From Aquabacter sediminis (lineage in GTDB: Bacteria > Pseudomonadota > Alphaproteobacteria > Rhizobiales > Xanthobacteraceae): a stretch of DNA of 64,000 bases. The stretch lies in NCBI RefSeq assembly GCF_028863665.1, contig NZ_JARBFX010000006.1, forward strand, positions 62,001-126,000, read 5' to 3'. A program made the translations under genes and the position numbers. Of this stretch, positions 29,515-41,398 are shown piece after piece (the stretch's first letter is position 1; each line of letters begins with the position of its first letter). The notes beneath the pieces were generated by a model. It ran no database searches. It was not told the origin of the DNA and saw only the letters and a program-made list of their open reading frames with translations.

Positions 29515-30063
29515 TCAGACACCTCCCCCGGACGCGACGCGCTCCACCAGTTCCTCAGGCGAGGTGACCGGCTCCTTCTCATAGCGCGGGCTGTTGCCGC
29601 GCAGGACGAAGATGAGCTCGTCCAGCATGGCGATGGCCAGCACGGTCAATCCGGTGGCAAAGCCCATCTGCGGGATCCACAACGGGATGGCGATGACTCC
29701 CTGCGAGACATCGTTGAAGCGATAGGAATCGTAGGCCAGCTGGATCGCGCTGCGGGCGAAATAGGTGACGAAGGCGAAGCCCACCACCAGGCAGAACAGC
29801 TCCAGATAGCGCCGCGCCGGGCCCTTGAGGCGCTCCAGCACGAGCCCGACCCGGATCATCTCGCCATATTTGAACGTGTGAGCGAGGCCCAGAAAGGCCA
29901 TGGCTGCCATGGACCAGGACGTGAAGTCATCGCCGGCGGGAATGTTGATGCCGAATTCCCGGCCAGCGGAAAGGGCGATCATCAGCAGAAAGATCACCAC
30001 CAGGAAGCAGCCCGCTAGGATGCCGGACAGAAGGTAGAGGCCATCGAGCAGCTTCCGGATCAT
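29515..30063 (-). CDS. TRAP transporter small permease (DctQ family)
   Basis: A 182-residue protein with four predicted membrane helices (about residues 10-35, 50-70, 90-112 and 128-150), the DctQ topology. The FTSWSMAAMAFLGLAHTFKYGEMIRVGLV region is characteristic. The ATG at 30063 is used because the preceding in-frame residues (start 30132) are polar and unlike the family. It is first in the operon; the promoter should lie in the 540-bp region shared with the divergent 5-oxoprolinase gene. Confidence 0.88.
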   Translation of the reverse strand: MIRKLLDGLYLLSGILAGCFLVVIFLLMIALSAGREFGINIPAGDDFTSWSMAAMAFLGLAHTFKYGEMIRVGLVLERLKGPARRYLELFCLVVGFAFVTYFARSAIQLAYDSYRFNDVSQGVIAIPLWIPQMGFATGLTVLAIAMLDELIFVLRGNSPRYEKEPVTSPEELVERVASGGGV

Positions 30064-30226
30064 CGGCGAGGCCCCGTGATCGGAGGAAGCGCTTTGCCCA
30101 CACGAGAGCGCGCACGCGCCCAGGTCCGCCATCGCGGGCGGAAGCGGTTCACTGTCATCTGTTCCCCTCGATTGGCGCCCTTGCGGCGGCGCTCTGTAGG
30201 CTGATGTTGGCGGGACATCGAATTTT

Positions 30227-30245
30227 CGTCAACAAAATGTTGACG
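30227..30245. promoter_or_regulatory. candidate operator: perfect inverted repeat CGTCAACA-AAA-TGTTGACG
   Basis: An 8-3-8 perfect palindrome lies in the AT-rich part of the divergent region between the TRAP operon and the 5-oxoprolinase gene, 164 bp upstream of dctQ. Size and symmetry suit a GntR- or MarR-type dimer. Function is inferred. Confidence 0.6.
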
Positions 30246-30394
30246 TTTTTTTCGATGCATGACTTCATTCCGTCCACGCTCACGGATTGGGCGCAAGGAA
30301 AAGTCTGAACGACCGACTCTTGCCTCCCTTACGTCCGCGAAGCTGCATCGGCACCGTGCGCCAGCCGGACCGAGAAGATGAAATTCTAATTTGA

Positions 30395-30428
30395 CCGTCA
30401 TTCATACCCTTTTTGACATGAATGACGG
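30395..30428. promoter_or_regulatory. candidate operator: 11-bp perfect inverted repeat
   Basis: CCGTCATTCAT (30395-30405) and ATGAATGACGG (30418-30428) are exact complements separated by 12 bp. The repeat sits about 175 bp before the 5-oxoprolinase start. The half-site spacing puts the arms about two helical turns apart, as expected for a cooperative dimer-of-dimers site or a loop-forming operator. The rest of 30064-30602 has no gene. Confidence 0.6.
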
Positions 30429-30602
30429 ACAGACGACGGTGCGGGCTTTCGCTCGGCCTTGGCAGGGGCGCGCCCGGCAGGTGGCGTGAGCCTGCACGGC
30501 CGTCGAATGGTCCCATAGGACGCAGGTTATTTCCGGATTGGCCGCGTGAAAAGACGGTGATCCTTTCCGGCGCAGCCGGACAAGACAGAGGTGGACAATC
30601 AG

Positions 30603-34253
<3,651 letters not shown>

Positions 34254-34259
34254 GCCAAT

Positions 34260-34288
34260 GCCCGGGCGCGATACTGTCGCGCCCGGGC
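34260..34288 (+). terminator. terminator hairpin after the 5-oxoprolinase gene
   Basis: A perfect 12-bp stem, GCCCGGGCGCGA paired with TCGCGCCCGGGC around a 5-base loop, begins 6 bp after the stop codon. The following T content is weak (CTTCTC). Confidence 0.75.
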
Positions 34289-34511
34289 CTTCTCGGCGGA
34301 GCCGCCTGGCGCGGGAGAGCCTCGACGGCACCGGTGTGACTGGCAGGCGTGTGGCGGCAGCCCATTAGCAGGCGGGCCGCGCAAAGCCGGTGCGCTCGCA
34401 GATGATCCGGACCTTGCACAGCCACGGATGAGAGAGGGGAAGGCCCACTTTATGGGCGCGCCCGATTCCCTGACGACCCCTCAGGTGCCGTGGACAGCGA
34501 GCCCGATCGCC

Positions 34512-35618
34512 CTATTTGTTGCTGGCGCTGTTGCCATTTCCGGCCAGCCAGGCCAGCAGCGGATTGTCCGGGGTGCGGCCGGGCGCGTTGGGCACGCTTT
34601 CCACCACCACCACCTTGGTCACCTCACCGCGCTTATAGGCGGCCAGGAACTTGTCATAGTCCTTGAACGAGATGCAGCCGTTGGAATCGCCGCGCGGTCC
34701 CATCAGGTAGGAATGGGTGAGAAACCCGTCGCGCCCATACATCTTGCCCTCGCCCACCGGCCGCATGCGCAGCGCTTCCACGCCATGGAACAGGCGCTCC
34801 CGCATGGTCAGTGTGTAGACGTTAGGAGGGGTGGGCCCGATCATGCGGGTCGAGACGTAGGACAGGTTGTCCATGCCATCCCCGTAGCCCGAATGGGCTT
34901 CCAGCCGCTCGCCATTGGGCATGTAGACGGTCTGGCCCTTGATGTCATAGACGGCAAACTTGTCGCCGGGCTGGGGCAAGGCGATAGAGCGCTCGCCGGG
35001 CTTGGCGGGAGCAGGCTCCAGGGTGGCCGGCACTTCGGCGGGCGCCGGCAGGGCGGCAATACGCGGCGTTGCGGGCGCAGTCTCCCCGCTCGCCAGCGGA
35101 TTGCGCTGCGGCATGGGCACAGAGGCCAGCCGCTCGCGGCTTTCGACCATCGCGCTGGCATCATCCGCCTGACCACGCGCCGCACCCAGCGGATTGGCCG
35201 TGGGCAAGGGGACGGAGCGGACCACATCCACACGCGAACCGGGGGCCGGTGCGGGAGCAGGCACGGTCGCCACCACCTTGCGACTGCCGCCGGCAATGGG
35301 GTTGGGGTCGTAGAGCCAGCTTGGCAAGGTGAAGAGGGTGGTGCGCACGGGCTCCATGGCCACGTCCGGCGGAATTTCTTCGTCGCTCGCGGCTTCCGCC
35401 GCCAATTGAGCAGCGCGCTCGGCAAGCGCCTTCTCGTCGAACACAGGCTCCGCAGTGCGGGTGAAGCCACCCACCGCCCAGGCGGCGACAACAGCAACAG
35501 CCGCCAGGCTCGCCACAGCCACGAGTGCGGTGCCTCCCACGCGCACAAAGGCATTCGCGCGCGGGGCGACGTAGGGCTCGTCGTAGGCGTCTTCGTCGTT
35601 CCAGGCCGTGTAGGTCAT
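34512..35618 (-). CDS. membrane-anchored Tlde1-like L,D-transpeptidase domain protein (DUF2778)
   Basis: A 368-residue protein. A short cytoplasmic tail rich in acidic residues precedes one membrane segment at about 24-52. A long Pro/Ala-rich periplasmic linker follows (about 60-215). The C-terminal catalytic domain is of the DUF2778/Tlde1 type. Its active site is the HSYLMGPRGDSNGC motif, with His302 and Cys315. Soluble Tlde1 proteins are type VI secretion effectors that cut or exchange D-amino acids in peptidoglycan. Here the domain is tethered to the inner membrane and no T6SS gene is near, so a housekeeping wall role is more likely. The ATG at 35618 or 35627 could be the start. Confidence 0.82.
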   Translation of the reverse strand: MTYTAWNDEDAYDEPYVAPRANAFVRVGGTALVAVASLAAVAVVAAWAVGGFTRTAEPVFDEKALAERAAQLAAEAASDEEIPPDVAMEPVRTTLFTLPSWLYDPNPIAGGSRKVVATVPAPAPAPGSRVDVVRSVPLPTANPLGAARGQADDASAMVESRERLASVPMPQRNPLASGETAPATPRIAALPAPAEVPATLEPAPAKPGERSIALPQPGDKFAVYDIKGQTVYMPNGERLEAHSGYGDGMDNLSYVSTRMIGPTPPNVYTLTMRERLFHGVEALRMRPVGEGKMYGRDGFLTHSYLMGPRGDSNGCISFKDYDKFLAAYKRGEVTKVVVVESVPNAPGRTPDNPLLAWLAGNGNSASNK

Positions 35619-35957
35619 GATCCCCACTGCTCAGTCCGCACGGACGTGGGAGAGGCAGAAGCCATTGCCCAAGTCACACACGGCATCACCGTGGCGCATC
35701 GCCCGGAAACGGGTGCGCCTGTCCAAAGGCTCTCCGGAAAATCTTTCGATTTCCCTTCCGTCACGTCCCGCAATCCGACACCCAAGCAGACGCACGAGGC
35801 GGCGCAGCGTGATGGAACCCCACAGTCCAATTGGGACTTTATGCATTTTGTGACGCCTTCGGCAAGCGCGACGCGCCGACGCGCGGCAGAGCGCGCGCTG
35901 GAACATGCGCCGCCCAAGCTTTGAAAAGCAGTCACCGCACGCTTCACTGAACGCCCC
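35619..35957. other. intergenic region with no supported gene
   Basis: About 340 bp between the L,D-transpeptidase start and the 3' end of the pepsin-like gene, both on the minus strand. Composition is less GC-rich than the flanks, with stretches such as TTTATGCATTTTGTGACG. No RNA gene or convincing short frame was seen. It should hold the promoter of the L,D-transpeptidase gene. Confidence 0.5.
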
Positions 35958-37097
35958 TCACTGGGAGGTCGCGCGCGGCACACGCAGGCGGAAGCCGGCA
36001 TACCCGCCATCGGCATCGAACAGATAGTCGAAGCGGTTGAGAAGCCGCACCGAGGTGTTCACGAAGGTCTCCCCACCCGAGCGGGGGACCAGGATGACGC
36101 GCGCCGGCGCGACCGAATCGCCCGCGTCGCCAACCGCGAAGGCGTAAGAGGGTCCTTTGCCCTCTCCCAGAAGGTCCACCTTTAGCCGCGCGCCTTGCGG
36201 CAAGGCGGGCTTGCCGTCGGGCGCTTGCGTCGTCTGGCCCTCCAGCTGGGGCGGCGGAAGGGTGAGATACATGGCGTCCACCCCCGTATCCACCAGCACG
36301 GTTCCGCAGGCGGGGGGCTGGCGATCGTTGAGGGAGAGGCAGGCCTGAATGGGCGCCCAGTCCGGCACGGTGGCGCTCTTTACCAGCTTGGCGAAGGTGA
36401 AGCCCCTGGCTCCCTCCGCGGTCAGTCCCACCTGGATGCCTTGCTTGGTCACCACATAGCCGCGGCGCATGGCCCCTGGCGCATCGGGTGTGCCCATGGC
36501 GGGCAAATTGAGCAGGGGATTCCTGTCCGGCGTGCCATCGGACTGCCGGTCCTTCTCCCGCGCAAACCCGATTCCCACCATCGCCACATGGGTGGGATGG
36601 GTGGTCACCCGGCAGTTGCGGGCCGTCTTCAGGCAATCGATGCGACGCACCGCAAGCACGGGGATCGGCCGGCTGGTGACTTGCGCTCCATTGGGACCCG
36701 ACAAGGTGACGGGCGCGAGCACCCAGTCGCCCCGCATTATCCGTCCAGAGCTGGTGTAGGTGAGGGTTCCCGGCCCGAGCGTCTTCAGTTGCGACAGATT
36801 GGGGATCGACCGGGCTGCGATGACGACACCGGTGGAACCGGTGTCCAGCACCGCCCGCATGACTGGCCCGCCCGCGGAAAGCCCGACCATCGGTGGACGC
36901 GTGATGGGGGCGGAGGCGAGCGGCGCATTCAGGTAGGGCAGGAACACGCTCTGGGTGCTGCCCGAGAGGTCCGGCTGAGCATCGCCCGCCCGCGCGAGGG
37001 TCGACATGGCCGCTGCTAGGATGAGCGCCAGGCCGGCCGCACCGCCAAGCCGGCGACCCCGGTGCACCTCCGGGCGGGCCGAAAGCTGAAGCTTCAT
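35958..37097 (-). CDS. secreted two-lobed pepsin-like aspartic protease homologue
   Basis: A 379-residue protein with a signal peptide (hydrophobic core about 18-32, likely cut after ARAG, about 38). Two aspartic-protease motifs stand one per lobe: AVLDTGSTGVVI with Asp85, and VLVDTGVDAMYLTL with Asp270. Between them VAMVGIGFAREKD (about 171-183) resembles the pepsin D-G-I-L-G-L-G turn. The end, NTSVRLLNRFDYLFDADGGYAGF (read in parts), matches the pepsin C-terminal ILG-x-x-F-x-R...FD...GFA pattern. Four cysteines (155, 162, 253, 264) could form two disulfides. Most bacterial D-T-G proteins are single-lobed retropepsins, so this is unusual. The ATG at 37097 is chosen; one at 37112 is possible. 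Confidence 0.72.
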   Translation of the reverse strand: MKLQLSARPEVHRGRRLGGAAGLALILAAAMSTLARAGDAQPDLSGSTQSVFLPYLNAPLASAPITRPPMVGLSAGGPVMRAVLDTGSTGVVIAARSIPNLSQLKTLGPGTLTYTSSGRIMRGDWVLAPVTLSGPNGAQVTSRPIPVLAVRRIDCLKTARNCRVTTHPTHVAMVGIGFAREKDRQSDGTPDRNPLLNLPAMGTPDAPGAMRRGYVVTKQGIQVGLTAEGARGFTFAKLVKSATVPDWAPIQACLSLNDRQPPACGTVLVDTGVDAMYLTLPPPQLEGQTTQAPDGKPALPQGARLKVDLLGEGKGPSYAFAVGDAGDSVAPARVILVPRSGGETFVNTSVRLLNRFDYLFDADGGYAGFRLRVPRATSQ

Positions 37098-37172
37098 AGT
37101 GGCATACCGCATTTCAAGAGGCTTGCTCCCGCGCCCGGCTGATCGCACTGTGCATCTCCCTGACCCAGGATC

Positions 37173-37880
37173 ATGGCAATCATGCGCACGGAAATCACTG
37201 GAACCACGCTTCCCGTCCTTCAGGTCACGCTCAAGCCAGGCGAGACGCTCATCGCCGAGACGGATCGCATGTCCTGGATGACGCCCAACATCGCGCTCAA
37301 CACCACGACGGCCACCGGCGGTTCGGGGGGCTTCTTCGGGGCGCTCGGCCGCGCGGTGGCGGGCGGCGGGCTGTTCATGACGGAGTTCACCGCCGAGGGA
37401 AGCGAAGGCTTGGTGGCCTTTGCCGCAACCATTCCAGGCAACATCCTGGAAGTGCCGATCTCGCCGGGACGGGGCTATTTCATGCATCGCCACGGTTTTC
37501 TCGCCGGTGCCCATGGCCTTTCCGTCGCCATCGGCTTCCAGCAGAGCCTCGGCTCCGGCCTGTTTGGCGGCGAGGGCTTCATTCTCCAGAAGGTCACCGG
37601 CGAGGGCCCGGCCTTCGTGGAGCTGGGCGGCGAGATGATCTCCTACACGCTGGAGCCGGGGCAGAGCCTCTTGGTTCATCCCGGTCATGTGGGCATGTTC
37701 GAGGAGAGTGTGAACTTCGAGATCACCATGATGCGCGGCGTGCGCAACGTGCTTTTCGGCGGCGACGGTCTGTTCCTGGCGCAGCTCACCGGGCCAGGCA
37801 AGGTCTGGCTCCAGTCCCTGACCGCGCCCAAGCTCGCGCATGCCTTGCGGCCCTATCTGCCGAGCGGCGAACACCGCTGA
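37173..37880 (+). CDS. AIM24/TIGR00266 family protein
   Basis: A 235-residue protein of the AIM24 (TIGR00266) family, built from beta-strand and glycine-rich repeats of a TRAP-RBP-like fold. Typical pieces are LKPGETLIAETDRMSWM near residue 20, the Gly-rich GGSGGFFGALGRAVAGGGLFMTEF near 48-71, and EPGQSLLVHPGHVGMFEESVNFEI near 163-186 (each described in parts). Bacterial members have no firm function; the mitochondrial homologue affects inner-membrane organisation. It is divergent from the pepsin-like gene with 75 bp between starts. Confidence 0.85.
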   Translation: MAIMRTEITGTTLPVLQVTLKPGETLIAETDRMSWMTPNIALNTTTATGGSGGFFGALGRAVAGGGLFMTEFTAEGSEGLVAFAATIPGNILEVPISPGRGYFMHRHGFLAGAHGLSVAIGFQQSLGSGLFGGEGFILQKVTGEGPAFVELGGEMISYTLEPGQSLLVHPGHVGMFEESVNFEITMMRGVRNVLFGGDGLFLAQLTGPGKVWLQSLTAPKLAHALRPYLPSGEHR

Positions 37881-37901
37881 GCGCAACGGCCGGCGCCGCC
37901 C

Positions 37902-38831
37902 TCAGCCGTGCATGAGGGCGGTGACGTGGGCCGCGGCGGAGCTGGCGAGGCCCTCCAGGTCATAGCCGCCTTCCAGAATGGAGACGACGCGGCCGTCCGC
38001 ATGCTTGTCGGCGATGTCCATCAGGCGGCGGGTAGCCCAGCCGAAATCCGTGTCCACCAGCCGCAGCGAGGCCAGAGGGTCGCGCACATGGGCATCGAAG
38101 CCCGCGGAGATGATGATCAGCTCCGGGCCGAAGGCGTCGAGACGCGGAAGGATGCGGCTTTCCATCGCCTCCTTGAACTTGGCCCCGTCATCGCCGGAGC
38201 GCAGCGGGGCATTGACGATGGTGTTTGCCGCCCCGGTCTCGCTGACCGCGCCCGTGCCGGGATAAAGCGGCATCTCGTGGGTGGAGCAATAAAGGACGGT
38301 GTCGTCGGCCCAGAAGATTTCCTGGGTGCCATTGCCGTGGTGCACGTCGAAATCCACCACCGCCACGCGCCCGAGGCCATGCACGGATTGGGCGTGACGG
38401 GCAGCGATGGCGGCTTGGTTGAGCAGGCAGAAGCCCATGGGCCGCCGCGTCTCGCAATGATGGCCCGGCGGACGCATGGCGACGAAGGCGTTGTTGACTT
38501 TGCGCGCGACCACCTCGTCCACCGCATAGCAGGCCCCGCCCACGGCCCGCATCACCGCCTCCCAGCTGCCGGGGGAGAGGACCGTGTCGGAATCGATGCG
38601 CACCACGCCATCGGCGGGAACGGCTTCCGCCATGGCATCCACGAAATCGGACGGGTGCACGCGGATCACATCGTCCCGCTCGCCCAAGGGTGCGCTCTCG
38701 CGCAGCAAGGTGGCGAATTTTTCCTGCTCGAAAATGCGGTCCAGCGCCCGAAGCCGATCGGCCCGCTCCGGGTGGCCGGGCGGCGTGGCGTGGAGGAGGC
38801 CAGCGGGGTGCGTGATCAGAAGCGTGGACAT
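37902..38831 (-). CDS. histone deacetylase-family hydrolase
   Basis: A 309-residue zinc hydrolase of the arginase/deacetylase fold, which also covers acetylpolyamine amidohydrolase and AcuC. The active-site RPPGHHCETRRPMGFCLLNQ motif covers about residues 126-145. The metal ligands are in VVDFDVHHGNGTQEIFW near 165 and SAGFDAHVRDPLASL near 250, and the late EGGYDLEGL glycine motif is near 290. All catalytic residues appear intact. The true substrate (acetylated amines, polyamines or proteins) cannot be told. It converges with the AIM24-family gene and is divergent from the monooxygenase gene at 39010. Confidence 0.92.
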   Translation of the reverse strand: MSTLLITHPAGLLHATPPGHPERADRLRALDRIFEQEKFATLLRESAPLGERDDVIRVHPSDFVDAMAEAVPADGVVRIDSDTVLSPGSWEAVMRAVGGACYAVDEVVARKVNNAFVAMRPPGHHCETRRPMGFCLLNQAAIAARHAQSVHGLGRVAVVDFDVHHGNGTQEIFWADDTVLYCSTHEMPLYPGTGAVSETGAANTIVNAPLRSGDDGAKFKEAMESRILPRLDAFGPELIIISAGFDAHVRDPLASLRLVDTDFGWATRRLMDIADKHADGRVVSILEGGYDLEGLASSAAAHVTALMHG

Positions 38832-39009
38832 CGGCGTTTCCGCCCTCTCTTAAGGAGGTTTCTCTTGTGACATACCATATCCCAGGAACCAGGGAACGGT
38901 TTTGAGGTGGCTCAAGGCCCCAAGGTCGCCCCCTGGCCTTACGGATCCGGGGCGGCACGTCGCCGATTGTCTGCTATAGGCACACCGCCACGAACCGGAG
39001 GAACCGCCC

Positions 39010-40038
39010 GTGCCCGCTCTCGAACTCGGCCTCGACACCTTCGGTGACGTCACCCACGGCGCGGACGGCACACCCAAGCCCCACGCGCAGGTGATCCGGG
39101 ACGTGGTGGAAGAGGCCGTGCTGGCGGACGAGACCGGCATCGACTTCATCGGCCTCGGCGAACATCATCGCGACGACTTCGCCATCTCGGCGCCCGACGT
39201 GGTGCTGGCAGCCATTGCCGCCCGCACCCGCCGGATCCGGCTCGGCTCGGCGGTGACCGTGCTATCCTCCGACGACCCTATCAGGGTCTACCAGCGCTTT
39301 TCGACGGTGGATGCCCTCTCCAATGGCCGTGCAGAGGTGATCCTGGGACGGGGCTCCTTTACGGAGAGCTTCCCTCTCTTTGGCTTCGCCCTGCGGGACT
39401 ATGAGACCCTGTTCGCCGAAAAGCTCGACCTGTTCGTCGCGCTGCTCGGCAACGGCCCGGTCAGCTGGGAAGGCTCCATCCGCTCGCCGCTGAAGGACCA
39501 GAAGGTCTTCCCACCCATTGAACGCGGAAACCTGAAGACCTGGATCGGGGTCGGCGGCACCCCGGAATCCGTGGTGCGGGCCGCCCATTATGGACTGCCC
39601 TTGATGCTGGCCATCATCGGCGGCGCCCCCGCCCGCTTCCGCCCCTATGCGGACCTCTACCGCCGCGCTCTCGCGGAGACCGGCAAGGCCGCCTTGCCCA
39701 TCGGCGTGCACTCGCCGGGCTACGTGGCGGATACGGACGAGGCCGCACGTGACGAGGTCTTCGGCCCCTACAAGGCCATGCGCGACCGGATCGGCGCCGA
39801 TCGGGGTTGGCCGCCCATGGGCCGCGACGAGTTCGAGCGCGAGGTCACCCACGGGTCCCTCTATGTGGGCGCGCCCGAGACGGTCGCACGAAAGATCGCC
39901 GCGACAGCCGCGGCGCTGGGGATCGATCGGTTCGACCTGAAATATAGTGGCGGCCCCATTCCCCACGGCCGCCTCATGCGCTGCGTGGAACTCTACGGGA
40001 CAAAGGTGATCCCGCTGGTGCGCGACATGCTCGCCTGA
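39010..40038 (+). CDS. luciferase-like flavin-dependent monooxygenase
   Basis: A 342-residue (beta/alpha)8 bacterial-luciferase-family (LLM class) oxidoreductase, expected to use FMNH2. Supporting segments are LELGLDTFGDVTHG near residue 4, GLGEHHRDDFAIS near 48, IRLGSAVTVLSSDDPIRVYQ near 77, and LGRGSFTESFPLFG near 113. The start is a GTG at 39010, supported by a GGAGG site 9 bases upstream and by the conserved N-terminus. The substrate is unknown and no dedicated flavin reductase is adjacent. Confidence 0.87.
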   Translation: MPALELGLDTFGDVTHGADGTPKPHAQVIRDVVEEAVLADETGIDFIGLGEHHRDDFAISAPDVVLAAIAARTRRIRLGSAVTVLSSDDPIRVYQRFSTVDALSNGRAEVILGRGSFTESFPLFGFALRDYETLFAEKLDLFVALLGNGPVSWEGSIRSPLKDQKVFPPIERGNLKTWIGVGGTPESVVRAAHYGLPLMLAIIGGAPARFRPYADLYRRALAETGKAALPIGVHSPGYVADTDEAARDEVFGPYKAMRDRIGADRGWPPMGRDEFEREVTHGSLYVGAPETVARKIAATAAALGIDRFDLKYSGGPIPHGRLMRCVELYGTKVIPLVRDMLA

Positions 40039-40282
40039 TCCCGCTCGATTTCCTTAAGCCGCGATCAACCATAGCGGCGAAGACCGGTGCGGCGGCAGGC
40101 GAGGTTCCGCCTGCCGGCAGGCCGTGCCGAGCCCTCACGGCCATGCATTTCTCCGTCGCCCGGTCGCGGCCACTCCCCACGCAAACGTGAGCCCCCGGCG
40201 CATCGACAGCGGGAACGGCAACGCCCATGTCGCATTGCACTTTCGCCCGGGCCAAAGCCCGGGAGCAAGGAGGACACGCCGC

Positions 40283-41398
40283 ATGACAGGCGATGGCAGG
40301 CGGGTGAGCGTGGATTTCTGGCGGGGCTTCGCCCTGCTGACCATCTTCATCAACCACATCCCCGGAAACGTCGCCGGCAGCTTCACCTTCCGCAATTTCG
40401 GCATTTCCGATGCCGCTGAGTTGTTCGTCCTGCTCGCTGGAATCTCCGCCGCCTTCGCCTATCTGCGCCCGTTCGAACCCGGCGCGCGGGTGCGCATCAC
40501 CGCTCGGATCTGGTTGCGCGCCTTCCAACTCTATGTGGCCCATCTCGCCCTGCTGCTGATCGCGGTGGCGGTGGTGGGAGGCTTCGTGGTGGTGAGCGGC
40601 GATGAGCGCGTCCTGGAATGGTACCACCTGGACGTGATCAGCCAGCAGCCCATCGAGGCGCTGGTGGGCATGGCGCTGCTCAGCTTCCAGCCGGCCTATC
40701 TGAACATTCTGCCGCTCTATGTGGCGCTCCTGCTGATGGCTCCGATCTTGATCCTGCTGATGCGGGCGAGCCTCCTGGTGGGCCTCGCCGCGTCGGGGGC
40801 GCTTTACCTGGTAACGCAATTCAGCGGCCTTGCGCCCGGGGTTTGGCCCAATCACGGGACTTGGTTCTTCAATCCCTTCGCCTGGCAATTCCTGTTCGCC
40901 TGCGGCCTTGCCATCGGGCGCCTCATCGCCACGGATGCGCCCCCGGTTGCGAACCGCGTGCTGGACGTTCTCGCTCCCCTCTATCTCGCCGCTACGTTGG
41001 CCTGGGTGATGGCCGGGATGCCCCTGCCCACCGACCTGTCGGCCCTGCCCGCCTTCCTGTGGGATCCAGACAAGACCAACCTCGCCCTGCCCCGGCTGCT
41101 GCATGTGCTGGCTCTCGTCTATTGCGTTTCGCGCCTGCCGCTCGAGAGCCTGCTGCGCGCCAGCCCTGCCGCGCAGCCGCTGATCGTGATGGGCCGGCAC
41201 GCGTTGCCCGTCTTCTGCCTGGGAACCGTCCTCGCTTTGGCTTTGCAAATCCAAAGGGCAGTTTACGATGGGGGAGTGGTTTCCGACCTGCTCATCGTCG
41301 GAGCGGGATGCGCGATCCAATGGATGCTGGCGTGGGCGCTGGAATGGTACCGATCCGGTTCAAAGGCGGCATCGCGGAGATCCGCCGTCGCCTCGTGA
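40283..41398 (+). CDS. OpgC-family membrane protein
   Basis: A 371-residue integral membrane protein of the OpgC group of the acyltransferase-3-like superfamily, with about ten membrane helices. Characteristic are RVSVDFWRGFALLTIFINHIPGN near residue 6 (described in parts), SDAAELFVLLAGISAAFAYL near 38, and GTWFFNPFAWQFLFACGLAIGR near 191. OpgC succinylates periplasmic glucans; homologues decorate other surface glycans. The ATG at 40283 lies 8 bases after AAGGAGG. Its stop overlaps a GTG start of the SGNH-like partner (GTGA). Confidence 0.87.
   Translation: MTGDGRRVSVDFWRGFALLTIFINHIPGNVAGSFTFRNFGISDAAELFVLLAGISAAFAYLRPFEPGARVRITARIWLRAFQLYVAHLALLLIAVAVVGGFVVVSGDERVLEWYHLDVISQQPIEALVGMALLSFQPAYLNILPLYVALLLMAPILILLMRASLLVGLAASGALYLVTQFSGLAPGVWPNHGTWFFNPFAWQFLFACGLAIGRLIATDAPPVANRVLDVLAPLYLAATLAWVMAGMPLPTDLSALPAFLWDPDKTNLALPRLLHVLALVYCVSRLPLESLLRASPAAQPLIVMGRHALPVFCLGTVLALALQIQRAVYDGGVVSDLLIVGAGCAIQWMLAWALEWYRSGSKAASRRSAVAS

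Noticed and set aside
38849..38910. Strong AAGGAGG followed by GTG and a 12-codon plus-strand frame between the deacetylase and luciferase-like genes.
   Set aside because: A possible leader peptide, but no attenuator structure follows and the luciferase-like gene has its own ribosome site 9 bases before its GTG. Probably chance.
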